Assembly: GCA_001464915.1 (NCBI GenBank)
Contig: LNED01000007.1
Location: 46,460-110,459 of the forward strand
Direction of reading: 5' to 3'
Source of the DNA: Sphingomonadales bacterium Ga0077531
GTDB taxonomy: Bacteria; Pseudomonadota; Alphaproteobacteria; Sphingomonadales; Sphingomonadaceae
DNA: 64,000 nucleotides
Made by a program: the position numbers and the translations under genes. Below the pieces are notes generated by a model. That model saw only the letters and a program-made list of their open reading frames with translations. It searched no databases and had not been told where the DNA came from. Positions 52,120 through 62,671 of this stretch are shown here, in pieces; position 1 is the stretch's first letter; every line of letters begins with the position of its first letter.

Positions 52120-52689
52120 ATGCAAATTTGGGTCGGCCTTGGAAATCCCGGACCGCGCTATGCGCTGCACCGGCATAATGTCGGGTTCATGGCCGTGGAC
52201 GTCATCGCCGATATGCACGGCTTTGGCCCGGTGCAGGCCAAGTTTCAGGGTTGGGTGCAGGAAGGGCGGATTGGAGCTGAGAAAGTTCTTCTGCTGAAAC
52301 CCGCGACCTTCATGAACGAGAGCGGGCGCAGCGTTGGCGAGGCGCTGCGATTCTACAAGCTCGGCACCGACGCGCTGACCGTGTTCCATGACGAGCTCGA
52401 CTTGGCCCCGTTCAAGGTCAAGGTGAAACAGGGCGGCGGACACGCCGGACACAACGGCCTGCGATCTATCGACCAACATCTGGGCGCAGAATTCCGCCGC
52501 ATCCGGCTCGGCATTGGCCATCCGGGTCACAAGGACCGGGTGACAGGCCACGTACTCGGCAACTTCGCCAAGGACGAGCAGGACGACCTTGTCACAATGT
52601 TGGGCGCCATAGGGGCCGAAGCGGAATGGCTGGCGAAGGGCGATGACGTGCGCTTCATGAATGATGTCGCGCTCAGGATGCAGGGGTAA
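52120..52689 (+). CDS. pth: Peptidyl-tRNA hydrolase
   Basis: Pth releases peptides from prematurely dropped peptidyl-tRNA. The 189-residue protein has the conserved start WVGLGNPGPRYALHRHNVGF with the catalytic His, then FMNESGRSVGEAL, VFHDELDLAPFKVKVKQGGG and GHAGHNGLRSI. It follows rplY by 89 bp, and the next gene starts five bases after its stop. Confidence 0.98.
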   Translation: MQIWVGLGNPGPRYALHRHNVGFMAVDVIADMHGFGPVQAKFQGWVQEGRIGAEKVLLLKPATFMNESGRSVGEALRFYKLGTDALTVFHDELDLAPFKVKVKQGGGHAGHNGLRSIDQHLGAEFRRIRLGIGHPGHKDRVTGHVLGNFAKDEQDDLVTMLGAIGAEAEWLAKGDDVRFMNDVALRMQG

Positions 52690-52694
52690 AGATC

Positions 52695-53117
52695 GTGGCT
52701 GTTGAGCGTAGTTTTCTGGATGTCAGCGATGCGCAGGGCGCCGCATTTTTCGGTACGCCTGACAACGGGCCCGTGGTGATGCTCAACCTGCTGCGCTTTC
52801 GCGAAGTGGCCGACTATTCGCACGCCCCTTCCCTCGCTCCAGAAGGCGGAACAAGCGGGCGCGATGCCTATGCGCACTATATGCGTGAAATGCGACCATT
52901 GCTCGAAGCGAGCGGCGGCGCAGTGCTGTTCTCGGGAAGCGCCTCACGGTTCCTAATCGGCCCGCTAGACGAGATTTGGGATCAGGTGCTCCTCGTGCAA
53001 CAGGCGAGCAAAGCCAGTTTCCTTGCCTTTGCGAGCGATCCCAAAGCGCAGATGATCACCGCGCACCGTACTGCTGCGATCTGCGATTCTCGCCTGCTGC
53101 CAATCACTGCGGAGTGA
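52695..53117 (+). CDS. DUF1330-like (dimeric alpha-beta barrel) protein
   Basis: A 140-residue soluble protein of the DUF1330/EthD-like dimeric barrel kind. Supporting segments are PVVMLNLLRFREVADYS, DAYAHYMREMRPLLEASGG and WDQVLLVQQASKASFLAF. The GTG at 52695 is five bases after the pth stop. No function is known for the family, and there is no catalytic signature that I can name. Confidence 0.75.
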   Translation: MAVERSFLDVSDAQGAAFFGTPDNGPVVMLNLLRFREVADYSHAPSLAPEGGTSGRDAYAHYMREMRPLLEASGGAVLFSGSASRFLIGPLDEIWDQVLLVQQASKASFLAFASDPKAQMITAHRTAAICDSRLLPITAE

Positions 53118-53125
53118 GGCACACC

Positions 53126-53632
53126 ATGCGCCGCGTTCTGGTCATCGGGCCATGTGGTTCAGGCAAAAGCACGCTGGCGCGCGAACTTGCACCCCGGCTT
53201 GGCTTACCGCTTGTCCACATGGATCAGCTTGGCTGGCAACCGGGCTGGGTTGAAACCGAAAAAACCGAATTGCACGCGCGCCTTGCTGACGCCGTGGCGC
53301 AGGACGCATGGCTGATCGAGGGCAATTACGGCAGCACGCTCGCTCCGCGGCTCGCACGCGCGGATACCGTCATCTATCTCGATTTCCCGATCCGCCTGTG
53401 TCTGTGGCGGTTGATCCGGCGGATTTTTACCCATCGTGGGCAATCGCGCCCAGATATGCCCGAGGATTGCCCCGAACGCTTTGACCTCGCGTTCTTCTGG
53501 TATGTGATGAATTGGAACAGCGGCCCTCGGGTGCGAACCGAGGCGCATATCGCGCCTTATGCGGACAAGGTGATCCGCTTGCGCCACCCGCGAACGCTTG
53601 CACTCTGGCGCGAACGCAATAACCTTGGTTGA
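53126..53632 (+). CDS. P-loop nucleoside kinase-like protein (FlaR/topology-modulation type)
   Basis: A 168-residue adenylate-kinase-like protein. The P-loop is VIGPCGSGKSTLARELA, a switch-like stretch HMDQLGWQPGWVE follows, and WLIEGNYGSTLAPRLARAD matches the family called FlaR or topology-modulation protein. The ATG at 53126 is eight bases after the stop of the DUF1330-like gene, so it is probably co-transcribed. Substrate unknown. Confidence 0.8.
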   Translation: MRRVLVIGPCGSGKSTLARELAPRLGLPLVHMDQLGWQPGWVETEKTELHARLADAVAQDAWLIEGNYGSTLAPRLARADTVIYLDFPIRLCLWRLIRRIFTHRGQSRPDMPEDCPERFDLAFFWYVMNWNSGPRVRTEAHIAPYADKVIRLRHPRTLALWRERNNLG

Positions 53633-53658
53633 GCTGCCGCTTACCAAGGAACTTGCAA

Positions 53659-54660
53659 ATGCCCAATTTCGACCGCCGCTCATTGCTCGCCGGAGCTGCT
53701 GCCGCTGGCGCGCTCGTCGCCGCATCGCGCGCATCCGCACTGGCAGAGCCGGTCTATCGGCCCGATTTCAACTTCAAGGGCAAGAGCGTGCTGATCACCG
53801 GCTGTTCCTCGGGTTTTGGACGGCTCACCGCTGAACTGCTCGCCCGGCAAGGCGCGCGCGTGTTCGCCACGATGCGCAATTTGCCCCGGCCCGAAGCGGA
53901 CGAACTGCGCGCGCTTGCCGCTGCCGAAAAGCTTGATCTCCACGTGATAGGGATCGACGTAACCGAGCTCCCCCAAGTCAACGCCGGGGTGGCCGAGGCG
54001 ATGCGCATCAATGGCGGGCCGATTGATGTCTTGGTGAATAACGCAGGTATCGGCATCACCTCGCCGGTCGAAGTGCAGGACATGAACGCCACTCGCCTGA
54101 TTTTTGATACCAACGTGTTCGGCCCGCATCGCATGGCCCGCGCGGTATTGCCGGGGATGCGCAAGCAAGGCAGCGGGCAGATCATCCAGATTTCCAGCCA
54201 GTTGGGCCGGGTGGTCGTGCCCTATTCCGGGCATTATTCCGCCACCAAATTCGCGCTGGAAGCGATGAGCGAACAACTCGCCTACGAATTGGTGCCGCAT
54301 CAGATTGATGTCTCAATCATCGAACCCGGCGGTTATCCCACCAAGGTGTGGGTCAACCGCAACGCCTATTCCGCGGCGCTGAAGGAACGTTCTTTGACGG
54401 TGCACAGCGCGGGCTATCCCGAGCAGGTGGAGCGAATGGGGCACGAGGATGGATCAGGCCGCAGCAACGATCCGATGGACGTCGCGCGTGCGATTGCGGG
54501 CCTGATCGCCCAGCCCCCCGGCACCCGCCCGCTGCGTCTGCCGGTCTCGCCCGGTAACAAGCCGCAAGCCCCGATCAATACGGTGACCGCGCAGGTGCAG
54601 ACCGAATGGCTCGGCAATTCGCCCTACGGCCCGCTGATCCGGGCGGTGCATGATGGCTGA
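53659..54660 (+). CDS. Short-chain dehydrogenase/reductase with Tat-type signal
   Basis: A 333-residue SDR with the cofactor motif ITGCSSGFGRL, NNAGIGI, catalytic Ser in IQISSQLGR and YSATK. The N-terminus MPNFDRRSLLAGAAAAGALV has a twin-arginine-like DRRSLLAG signal, unusual for a NAD(P)-dependent SDR because it would be exported with cofactor bound. The ATG 53659 is nine nt after AAGGA. The substrate is unknown. An upstream in-frame start would overlap the kinase gene. Confidence 0.8.
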   Translation: MPNFDRRSLLAGAAAAGALVAASRASALAEPVYRPDFNFKGKSVLITGCSSGFGRLTAELLARQGARVFATMRNLPRPEADELRALAAAEKLDLHVIGIDVTELPQVNAGVAEAMRINGGPIDVLVNNAGIGITSPVEVQDMNATRLIFDTNVFGPHRMARAVLPGMRKQGSGQIIQISSQLGRVVVPYSGHYSATKFALEAMSEQLAYELVPHQIDVSIIEPGGYPTKVWVNRNAYSAALKERSLTVHSAGYPEQVERMGHEDGSGRSNDPMDVARAIAGLIAQPPGTRPLRLPVSPGNKPQAPINTVTAQVQTEWLGNSPYGPLIRAVHDG

Positions 54661-54726
54661 TGCTATGGCCTTACGCACGAAGCGGCGCTAAGGGCGGCGC
54701 TTTCCAGCTAGGCAAGAGATTACATC

Positions 54727-55827
54727 ATGGGTTTCCGTTGCGGAATTGTTGGCCTGCCCAACGTGGGCAAGTCCACCTTGTTCAATGCATTAACCGAGAC
54801 GCAGGCCGCGCAGGCCGCGAATTATCCGTTCTGCACGATTGAACCCAACGTCGGCCAGGTCGCGGTGCCGGATGAACGCCTGCAAACAATCGCCGCTATC
54901 GGCAAAAGCGCCAAGATCATCGAAACCCAGCTCGGCTTTGTCGATATCGCGGGTCTGGTAAAGGGTGCGAGCAAGGGCGAAGGTCTGGGCAACCAGTTCC
55001 TCGGCAATATCCGCGAGGTCGACGCGATCGTCCACGTGCTGCGCTGTTTCGAGGATGACGACATCCAGCACGTCAACAACACAGTCGATCCGATTGCCGA
55101 CGCCGAAGTGGTTGAGACTGAGCTGATGCTATCGGATTTGGAGAGCCTCGAAAAGCGCGTGCCTGCCGCTGCCAAGCGCGGCGCGGCTGGCGACAAGGAA
55201 GCCAAGGCGATGGCGAGCGTGCTTGGGCAGGCGCTCGAACTGCTGCGCGAAGGCAAGCCTGCGCGTCTGACCGTGCCGGGTGATGAGGAAGAGGAGCGGC
55301 TGTTCAAACAGGCACAGCTGCTCACCGCCAAGCCGGTGCTCTACGTGTGCAACGTCGCTGAAGAAGACGCGGCTGAAGGTAACGCTTTGTCGGCCAAGGT
55401 GTTCGCCAAGGCTGCGGCTGAGGGTGCTGAAGCGGTGGTTGTCTCCGCTGCGATTGAGGCTGATCTGGTGACGATGCCGGTGGAAGACCGTGGCGAGTTC
55501 TTGGAAGCGCTCGGCCTGACCGAAAGCGGCCTCGCCCGCGTGATCCGCGCCGGGTATAAACTGCTGGGCCTCAAGACCTTCTTCACCGTCGGCCCCAAGG
55601 AGGCGCGCGCTTGGACGTTCCACGATGGCGCGAAGGCTCCGCAGGCGGCGGGCGAAATCCACACCGACTTCGAACGCGGCTTCATACGCGCCGAAACGAT
55701 TGCCTATGATGACTACGTGACCCTCGGCGGCGAAGCGGGCGCGAAAGAAGCGGGCAAGCTGCGGCAGGAAGGCAAGGAATACGTGGTGCAGGACGGGGAT
55801 ATCCTGCTGTTCAAGTTCAACGTTTGA
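54727..55827 (+). CDS. ychF: Ribosome-binding ATPase YchF
   Basis: YchF is an Obg-related P-loop protein that prefers ATP and binds ribosomes in stress responses. The 366-residue protein has the P-loop GLPNVGKSTLFNAL, switch-region VDIAGLVKGASKGEGLGNQF, the NxxE motif in CNVAEEDA in place of NKxD, and the C-terminal TGS domain (TFFTVGPKEARAW). It stands alone between the SDR and the convergent mutL. Confidence 0.97.
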   Translation: MGFRCGIVGLPNVGKSTLFNALTETQAAQAANYPFCTIEPNVGQVAVPDERLQTIAAIGKSAKIIETQLGFVDIAGLVKGASKGEGLGNQFLGNIREVDAIVHVLRCFEDDDIQHVNNTVDPIADAEVVETELMLSDLESLEKRVPAAAKRGAAGDKEAKAMASVLGQALELLREGKPARLTVPGDEEEERLFKQAQLLTAKPVLYVCNVAEEDAAEGNALSAKVFAKAAAEGAEAVVVSAAIEADLVTMPVEDRGEFLEALGLTESGLARVIRAGYKLLGLKTFFTVGPKEARAWTFHDGAKAPQAAGEIHTDFERGFIRAETIAYDDYVTLGGEAGAKEAGKLRQEGKEYVVQDGDILLFKFNV

Positions 55828-55850
55828 GGGGGTGGGTTAGCGCCCTTCCC

Positions 55851-57722
55851 TCAATGCCGCCCAAACAGCTTCTCGACATCCTCCATGCTCAGCTTCACCC
55901 AGGTCGGCCTTCCGTGATTGCACTGGCCTGAGCGCGGCGTCACTTCCATCTCGCGCAGCAACGCATTCATCTCGGCCACACTGAGCGTGCGCCCTGCCCG
56001 CACTGATCCGTGGCAGGCCATCGTTGCCAGCACCAGTTCGAGCCGTTCGGCCAGCAACAATGCGCCGCTGTCCTCTTGCCGCCCATGCTTGGCGATATCG
56101 TCGGCAAGGTCGCGCAGCAGCTTGGTGCTGTCGGCGCGTGGCAGTGCGGCGGGGAGTGCGCGGACGAGCATCGCACTTGGTCCGAAGCGTTCGATCACGA
56201 GGCCGTAGTGCGCCAGCCCCTCGGCGGCGTCCTCCAACCGGTCACAATCGACCTCGTCCAGTTCGACCACATCCGGCACCAGCATGGCTTGGCTGCGGCG
56301 GTTGGCTTCCCCTGCCCCGGCAGCGCGCAGGCGTTCGAGGACGAGGCGTTCGTGGGCGGCGTGCTGGTCGACCAGCACCAGACCATCGGCGGATTCGGCG
56401 ACGATGTAGGTGTTGGCGACCTGCCCGCGCGCGATGCCGAGGGGGTATTGCTCGGCTTGCTCCGGCAGAGGCGCGGCTTCTTCGGCGCGGCCCAAGGGCA
56501 TGGCGAAGGCGAGCGAGGCATCGCGCAGGAATAGGCCATCGCCTTGAGGAGAGGAGTTGGCGTGGAAAGTTTCGGGCCAGATTGGCACTTGCGACGTGCC
56601 CACCCCCAGCCCCTCCCGCGAGCGGGAGGGGGGAAGTTGCTCACTTACCCACCTTTGCATCGCTCCTCGATCCGGCCCTTGCGCGCTGCGCCTGTCCCCG
56701 GTGCCAAGCGCCTGCCGCAGCCCGCTAACGATAAACCCGCGCACGCCGGCTGAATCGCGAAACCGCACCTCGGTCTTGGCCGGGTGGACGTTCACATCGA
56801 CATCCTGCGGCGGCAGGTCGAGGAACAGGGCGAGCACGGCATGGCGATCACGCGCCAGCATATCGGCATAGGCGCCCCTCACCGCGCCCACCAGCAGCCG
56901 GTCTTTCACCGGCCGACCATTGACGAACAGGTATTGGTGATCGGCCACGCCGCGATTGTAGGTCGGCAGGCCCGCGATCCCGGTCAGCCGCATCACCCCG
57001 TGCGGCGTGTCGCTCGCCTGTTCAATGGCGACCGAATTGTCTTTCAATTCATGCGCGATAATCCGGGACACACGAGTCCCCAGCTCCTCGCCTGCTTGCA
57101 AGGACAACACCGTTCGCTTGCCCGCATCACTTACCGTCTCCAGCGTAAAGCCAATGTCAGGGCGGGCCATGGCCAAGCGGCGAACCACGTCCAGACACGC
57201 AGCATATTCGCTGCGGGCGGTGCGCAGGAATTTGCGGCGCGCGGGCACCTTTGCGAATAGCTGTTCGACCCGCACACGTGTACCGGGCGGCAGCGCGGCA
57301 GGTTCATCGGCAAGCACCGCACCATGATCGACAACCCGCCGCCAGCCTTCATCCGCACCAGCCTCTCGGCTTTCGATCGTCAGCCGCGCGACGCTGGCGA
57401 TGCTCGGCAAAGCCTCACCCCGAAAGCCCAGCGTCGTCACCAATTCAATCGCGCCGTCGGGGCCGATCAGCGAATCGGGCAGTTTCGACGTGGCATGGCG
57501 TTCCAGCGCCAATGTCATCGCATCCGGCGCCATCCCGCAGCCATCATCGACAACCTCGATCCGTTCCAGCCCGCCTTCCACCAGCGTCACACCGATTCGC
57601 CGCGCACCTGCATCAATCGCGTTCTCGACCAGCTCTTTGAGCGCCGCAGCCGGGCGTTCGACCACCTCACCGGCAGCAATGCGGTTCACCAAAGCGGAAG
57701 GGAGGCGGCGGATTTCGGGCAT
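55851..57722 (-). CDS. mutL: DNA mismatch repair protein MutL, with coding repeat in linker
   Basis: MutL links MutS to downstream repair steps. The 623-residue protein starts at ATG 57722 (MPEIRRLPSALVNRIAAGEV). The GHKL motifs (ELVENAIDAGA; DDGCGMAPDAM; TLGFRGEALPSI) are in the first 100 residues. The C-terminal dimerisation domain includes LVLVDQHAAHERL. At about residues 361-375 the peptide LPPSRSREGLGVG derives from a palindromic repeat in the linker. It is divergent from mreB. Confidence 0.96.
   Translation of the reverse strand: MPEIRRLPSALVNRIAAGEVVERPAAALKELVENAIDAGARRIGVTLVEGGLERIEVVDDGCGMAPDAMTLALERHATSKLPDSLIGPDGAIELVTTLGFRGEALPSIASVARLTIESREAGADEGWRRVVDHGAVLADEPAALPPGTRVRVEQLFAKVPARRKFLRTARSEYAACLDVVRRLAMARPDIGFTLETVSDAGKRTVLSLQAGEELGTRVSRIIAHELKDNSVAIEQASDTPHGVMRLTGIAGLPTYNRGVADHQYLFVNGRPVKDRLLVGAVRGAYADMLARDRHAVLALFLDLPPQDVDVNVHPAKTEVRFRDSAGVRGFIVSGLRQALGTGDRRSAQGPDRGAMQRWVSEQLPPSRSREGLGVGTSQVPIWPETFHANSSPQGDGLFLRDASLAFAMPLGRAEEAAPLPEQAEQYPLGIARGQVANTYIVAESADGLVLVDQHAAHERLVLERLRAAGAGEANRRSQAMLVPDVVELDEVDCDRLEDAAEGLAHYGLVIERFGPSAMLVRALPAALPRADSTKLLRDLADDIAKHGRQEDSGALLLAERLELVLATMACHGSVRAGRTLSVAEMNALLREMEVTPRSGQCNHGRPTWVKLSMEDVEKLFGRH
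56609..56632. repeat. Palindromic repeat element inside mutL linker
   Basis: CCCTCCCG (56611-56618), loop CGAG, CGGGAGGG (56623-56630) is a perfect stem with G/C tails, within a longer C-rich to G-rich block. The peptide PPSRSREGLGVG is the common in-frame translation of this repeat in sphingomonads. It keeps the frame and falls between the ATPase and C-terminal domains. Confidence 0.72.
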
Positions 57723-57847
57723 TTGTCGCACGCTAGCGTTGGGCGGTCGCAAATTCGAGTGCAGCACCCCAGAAATCACCAAGGCGGTGGACAAATATTT
57801 TGGCCTTTTGCGCAGGGATTCGCTAGGCGCATGGCGTCATGTCATAA

Positions 57848-58969
<1,122 letters not shown>

Positions 58970-59031
58970 CGCTTAATTATGGGAACCGGGCCAGCGTGAG
59001 CCGGGGCACCTGGCAGAAGGGACTCTAAGCG

Positions 59032-59985
59032 ATGGCGCCCCCCACATCGCGCCGGTCGGGCTTTTCCAAGAAGGCACAATTTTCTCTGTTCACCGGCTAC
59101 CTGTTGGCCGGTGGCTTTGCGTTGCTGGGTCTCGCGCTGCTGCTGCTGTCGCTGTGGCAACCGGCTGCGTTTGCGCCAGTGCGCGGCGCAGCCAGCGATG
59201 TGGTCGCCCCGGCTGGCGAAGCTGGCGCGATTGCGCGGTCGCAGTCGCAGGGCTTGTTTGCCAGCATCGGTGGCTATTTCAATGCGGGCTCACAGAATGC
59301 GGCCTTGCGCGAGGAGATGGAAATTGCGCGAATCCGCTTGGCCGAAGCCGACGCTATCAAAGCCGAAAACCACCGCCTTAAAGGCTTGCTGGGTCTGCGC
59401 GATAACGCGGTCAAGCCGGTTGCGATGGCGCGGCTGGTTGGATCGACTGCGACCAGCGCCCGCCGCCATGCCTATCTCAGCGCAGGCGGCAATGATGGGG
59501 TGAGGCCGGGGATGCCGGTGATATCGGATCGCGGAGTTATCGGCCGAGTGCTGGAAACCGGACGGACGTCTGCCCGAGTGCTGCTGCTGACCGATAGTGA
59601 AAGCGTGCTGCCGGTGCGCCGCGCCAAGGACGACGTGATCGCTTTTGCCGAGGGTCGCGGCGATGGCTTGCTGCGCATTCGGCTCGTGAATCTCGGGATC
59701 AATCCCCTGAAGGTGGGTGATCTGATGGTGACCAGCGGAGCGGGCGGGTATTACCGACCCGGCGTGGCGGTGGCCGTGATCAGTCAAACCACTCCCGACG
59801 GCGGGATTGCCCGTTTGGTGGCTGAACCTTCGGCCACCAATTTCGTCGCAGTAGAGCCGGTGCATCAGCCGGTGGCGGTGTCGGCATTGGAAGACGCTGG
59901 AGGCGACCTGTCCGGCAGTCCCGATTCCGGCCCCTCGCCCGCATCAACTGCAACGACCGCCAATGCGTCGGCGGACCCCGAGTAA
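59032..59985 (+). CDS. mreC: Rod-shape protein MreC
   Basis: MreC is a periplasmic bitopic protein that couples MreB to the PBP2-RodA complex. The 317-residue protein has a short cytoplasmic start, a transmembrane helix (LLAGGFALLGLALLLLSLW), a coiled coil (NAALREEMEIARIRLAEAD) and the MreC beta domains with PVISDRGVIGRVLETG. The C-terminal tail is Ser/Pro-rich. Its stop overlaps the mreD start (TAATG). Confidence 0.95.
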   Translation: MAPPTSRRSGFSKKAQFSLFTGYLLAGGFALLGLALLLLSLWQPAAFAPVRGAASDVVAPAGEAGAIARSQSQGLFASIGGYFNAGSQNAALREEMEIARIRLAEADAIKAENHRLKGLLGLRDNAVKPVAMARLVGSTATSARRHAYLSAGGNDGVRPGMPVISDRGVIGRVLETGRTSARVLLLTDSESVLPVRRAKDDVIAFAEGRGDGLLRIRLVNLGINPLKVGDLMVTSGAGGYYRPGVAVAVISQTTPDGGIARLVAEPSATNFVAVEPVHQPVAVSALEDAGGDLSGSPDSGPSPASTATTANASADPE

Positions 59986-60539
59986 TGGAGCAACTTGACC
60001 CGCGCGCCCGGGCGGACATTTACGGCCAGCGGATCAACCGAGAGCCTTACCCTTGGCGGGTGCGTGGTGTGCCCTATGCCTCGATCATGCTCGCCTCGCT
60101 TGTGCCGGTGCTGCTGATCGCTGACGTCATGCCACTTGCCCCGCCGCTCGGGTTCCTAATGTTGCTGGGGTGGCGCATGGTGCGCCCCGGACTGTTGCCG
60201 CTGTGGGCGGGCGCACCGCTCGGCGCTTTTGACGATCTGGTGAGCGGGCAGCCATTCGGCAGCGCGATCCTGCTGTGGTCGCTGGTGATGATAGCGATCG
60301 AATTGATCGAGACGCGGTTTCCATGGCGAGGGTTCTGGCAAGACTGGTTCACTGCTGGCGTGATGGCGACTGCCTATTGGTTGGCGACATTGCTGGTGTC
60401 GGGCGCCCCGATGACTCAGGCCTTGCTGCTGGTGGCGTTGCCACAGGCCTTGATGGCGATCCTGCTCTACCCGATAATGGCGCGCATGGTTGCCAGCCTT
60501 GACCGTTTCCGGCTCGCCCGGGCGCGGAGAATTTCGTGA
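59985..60539 (+). CDS. mreD: Rod-shape protein MreD
   Basis: MreD is a small polytopic inner-membrane partner of MreC. The 184-residue protein has five or six predicted helices. It is identified mainly by position between mreC and mrdA, with supporting segments ADVMPLAPPLGFLMLLGWRMV and APLGAFDDLVSGQPFGSAI. The ATG overlaps the mreC stop, and the next start (GTG 60536) overlaps its own stop. Confidence 0.88.
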   Translation: MEQLDPRARADIYGQRINREPYPWRVRGVPYASIMLASLVPVLLIADVMPLAPPLGFLMLLGWRMVRPGLLPLWAGAPLGAFDDLVSGQPFGSAILLWSLVMIAIELIETRFPWRGFWQDWFTAGVMATAYWLATLLVSGAPMTQALLLVALPQALMAILLYPIMARMVASLDRFRLARARRIS

Positions 60540-62671
60540 TCAAGATCCCGTTCCTGCGCGACGGGCCAGGGCGCCGCGCGCCGCTGATCAACGCATCAAT
60601 CCTGCGTAGCACGTTCGAACGGCGTGCAGTGCTGATCGGCGCGGTGCAAGGCGGAATTGGCGTGCTGCTCGCCCTGCGGCTGGGCTATCTGGCGATTGCC
60701 GAGAACGAGAAATACCGGCTCGAATCCGAAAGCAACCGGGTCAACCTCACGCTGATCCCGCCGCGCAGGGGTTGGATTCTTGATCGTGACGGTGCGCCGC
60801 TGGCATCAAATCGCGCCGATTTCCGTGTCGATCTGATCCCCGAACGGCTGCGTAATGCAGATGACACGGTTGACCGGTTGGGCGTATTGCTGGCGCTGGA
60901 ACCAGCCCGGATCGCCGACATCAAGGACCGGGTCAAAACGTCGCGCGGGTTTGCACCCGTTGAGGTGGCGAGCGGGCTAAACTACGAACAATTCGCCGCG
61001 CTCAGCGTCCGTTTGCCAGATTTGCCGGGCGTGGTGCCGCAGCGCGGGTTTTCGCGGTTTTATCCAACCGCGTCGAGTGTTGGTCACCTGATCGGCTATG
61101 TCGGCCCGGCCTCTGCCGAGGAATACGAGAAAGACCCGAACCCGATCCTGATTACGCCGGGTTACAAGATCGGCAAGGACGGGTTGGAAAAGCAGTTCGA
61201 AAAGAACCTGCGCGGCGTGCCGGGTGCGCGCCGGGTTGAAGTGACCGCCGGGGGCCGGATCGTGCGCGATCTCGAAACGCGCGAAGATGTGCAGGGCGCA
61301 CCCATCCGGCTTACCATAGACGGGCCGTTGCAGGACTATGCCGCGCGCCGCATCGGGCTGGAAAGCGGGTCGGTGGTGGTGATGGACTGCCAGACCGGCG
61401 ACTTGCTGTGCATGGCCTCTATGCCGAGCTTCGATCCCAACAGTTTCTCCGATGGGATCGGCGGGGTCGAATATGCGATGCTGCGCGAGGATGAACGCGT
61501 GCCGCTGCGCAATAAGGTGTTGCAGGGTCTCTATCCGCCCGGCTCAACGATCAAGCCGATGCACTGCATGGCCTTTCTGCGTGCGGGCGTAAAACCAACC
61601 GAAACAATCGTGTGTGGCGGTGGGCGGCGCATTGGCAACCGCTTTTTCAACTGCCACTCCAGTCACGGCGTGGTCGATATGAACAAGGCAATCGCGCAAA
61701 GCTGCGACAGCTATTTCTACCACTTTGCGCAGGCTGTCGGCTTTGATGCAGTTGCCGACATGGCGAGCCTGTTCGGGATGGGTAAACAGTTCGAATTGCC
61801 GGTGAACAGCCAGTTTTTCGGAACGGTTCCCAACGCCGCCTGGAAGGAAAAGAAATTTGGCCGCCCGTGGGAACCGTTCGACACGGTCAATGCCTCGATC
61901 GGTCAAGGATACTATCTCGCCAGCCCGCTCCAACTGGCAGTGCAGAGTGCGCGGTTGGCAACCGGCAAAGCGATCAAACCCCGACTAATTATCGATGGCA
62001 AAGCGGACGAAGCCCCCGCATTTGATTTCAGCCCCGATAACATCGCCTTTATCCGTCAGGCGATGAGCGATGTAGTGAACGGCGCAGGCACGGCACGGCG
62101 CGCGCAATTGCCGCTGCCTGACGTCAAGATGGCGGGCAAGACGGGCACCGCGCAAGTCGTGTCCCTGAGTATTTCAGATGGTCGCAGCGGGCCGTGGAAG
62201 TATCGCGACCACGGGTTGTTCGTGTTCTTCGCCCCGTTCGACAACCCCCGCTATGCCGGCGCAGTGGTGATTGAACACGGTGGCGGTTCGGGCTCGGCCT
62301 ATCCGATTGCGCGCGATGTGATGACCTTCATGTTCGACCCGCAAAAAGGGCTTGATGCCCTGCGCGCGCTGGAACAGCAGTGGGGCGGCACCGCGCAACA
62401 GCGTCTTGAGCAGCGCTACGCCGCCTATGCTGCTGAGCGAGGTGCAGCCGTAAAACCGGCACCGCGCCGCGAACAGGAAATCTTCGATCAGGTTGAGGCG
62501 GAGGCACGGGTCGCCGCGCGGCAGTCCGAAGCGATTGCCAGTGATGCGATTGTTCCGCGCGATGAAGCCAACGCAGCCATCCCCCCTGCCGACAGCACAG
62601 CCCCCGTTGCCGAGCCACAGCCGCAAAGCGCCCCCGCCCCCACCCCGCCGCAATTAGAGGTCAGCGAATGA
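60536..62671 (+). CDS. mrdA: Penicillin-binding protein 2 (elongation transpeptidase)
   Basis: PBP2 cross-links peptidoglycan during elongation with RodA. The 711-residue class B PBP has an N-terminal membrane helix, the non-penicillin-binding domain, and the transpeptidase motifs STIK (nucleophile Ser337), the SCD triad and KTGTAQV. The last ~100 residues are Ala/Pro/Glu-rich, longer than in E. coli, and look disordered. The GTG start overlaps mreD, and the stop overlaps the rodA start (ATGA). Confidence 0.96.
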   Translation: MIKIPFLRDGPGRRAPLINASILRSTFERRAVLIGAVQGGIGVLLALRLGYLAIAENEKYRLESESNRVNLTLIPPRRGWILDRDGAPLASNRADFRVDLIPERLRNADDTVDRLGVLLALEPARIADIKDRVKTSRGFAPVEVASGLNYEQFAALSVRLPDLPGVVPQRGFSRFYPTASSVGHLIGYVGPASAEEYEKDPNPILITPGYKIGKDGLEKQFEKNLRGVPGARRVEVTAGGRIVRDLETREDVQGAPIRLTIDGPLQDYAARRIGLESGSVVVMDCQTGDLLCMASMPSFDPNSFSDGIGGVEYAMLREDERVPLRNKVLQGLYPPGSTIKPMHCMAFLRAGVKPTETIVCGGGRRIGNRFFNCHSSHGVVDMNKAIAQSCDSYFYHFAQAVGFDAVADMASLFGMGKQFELPVNSQFFGTVPNAAWKEKKFGRPWEPFDTVNASIGQGYYLASPLQLAVQSARLATGKAIKPRLIIDGKADEAPAFDFSPDNIAFIRQAMSDVVNGAGTARRAQLPLPDVKMAGKTGTAQVVSLSISDGRSGPWKYRDHGLFVFFAPFDNPRYAGAVVIEHGGGSGSAYPIARDVMTFMFDPQKGLDALRALEQQWGGTAQQRLEQRYAAYAAERGAAVKPAPRREQEIFDQVEAEARVAARQSEAIASDAIVPRDEANAAIPPADSTAPVAEPQPQSAPAPTPPQLEVSE

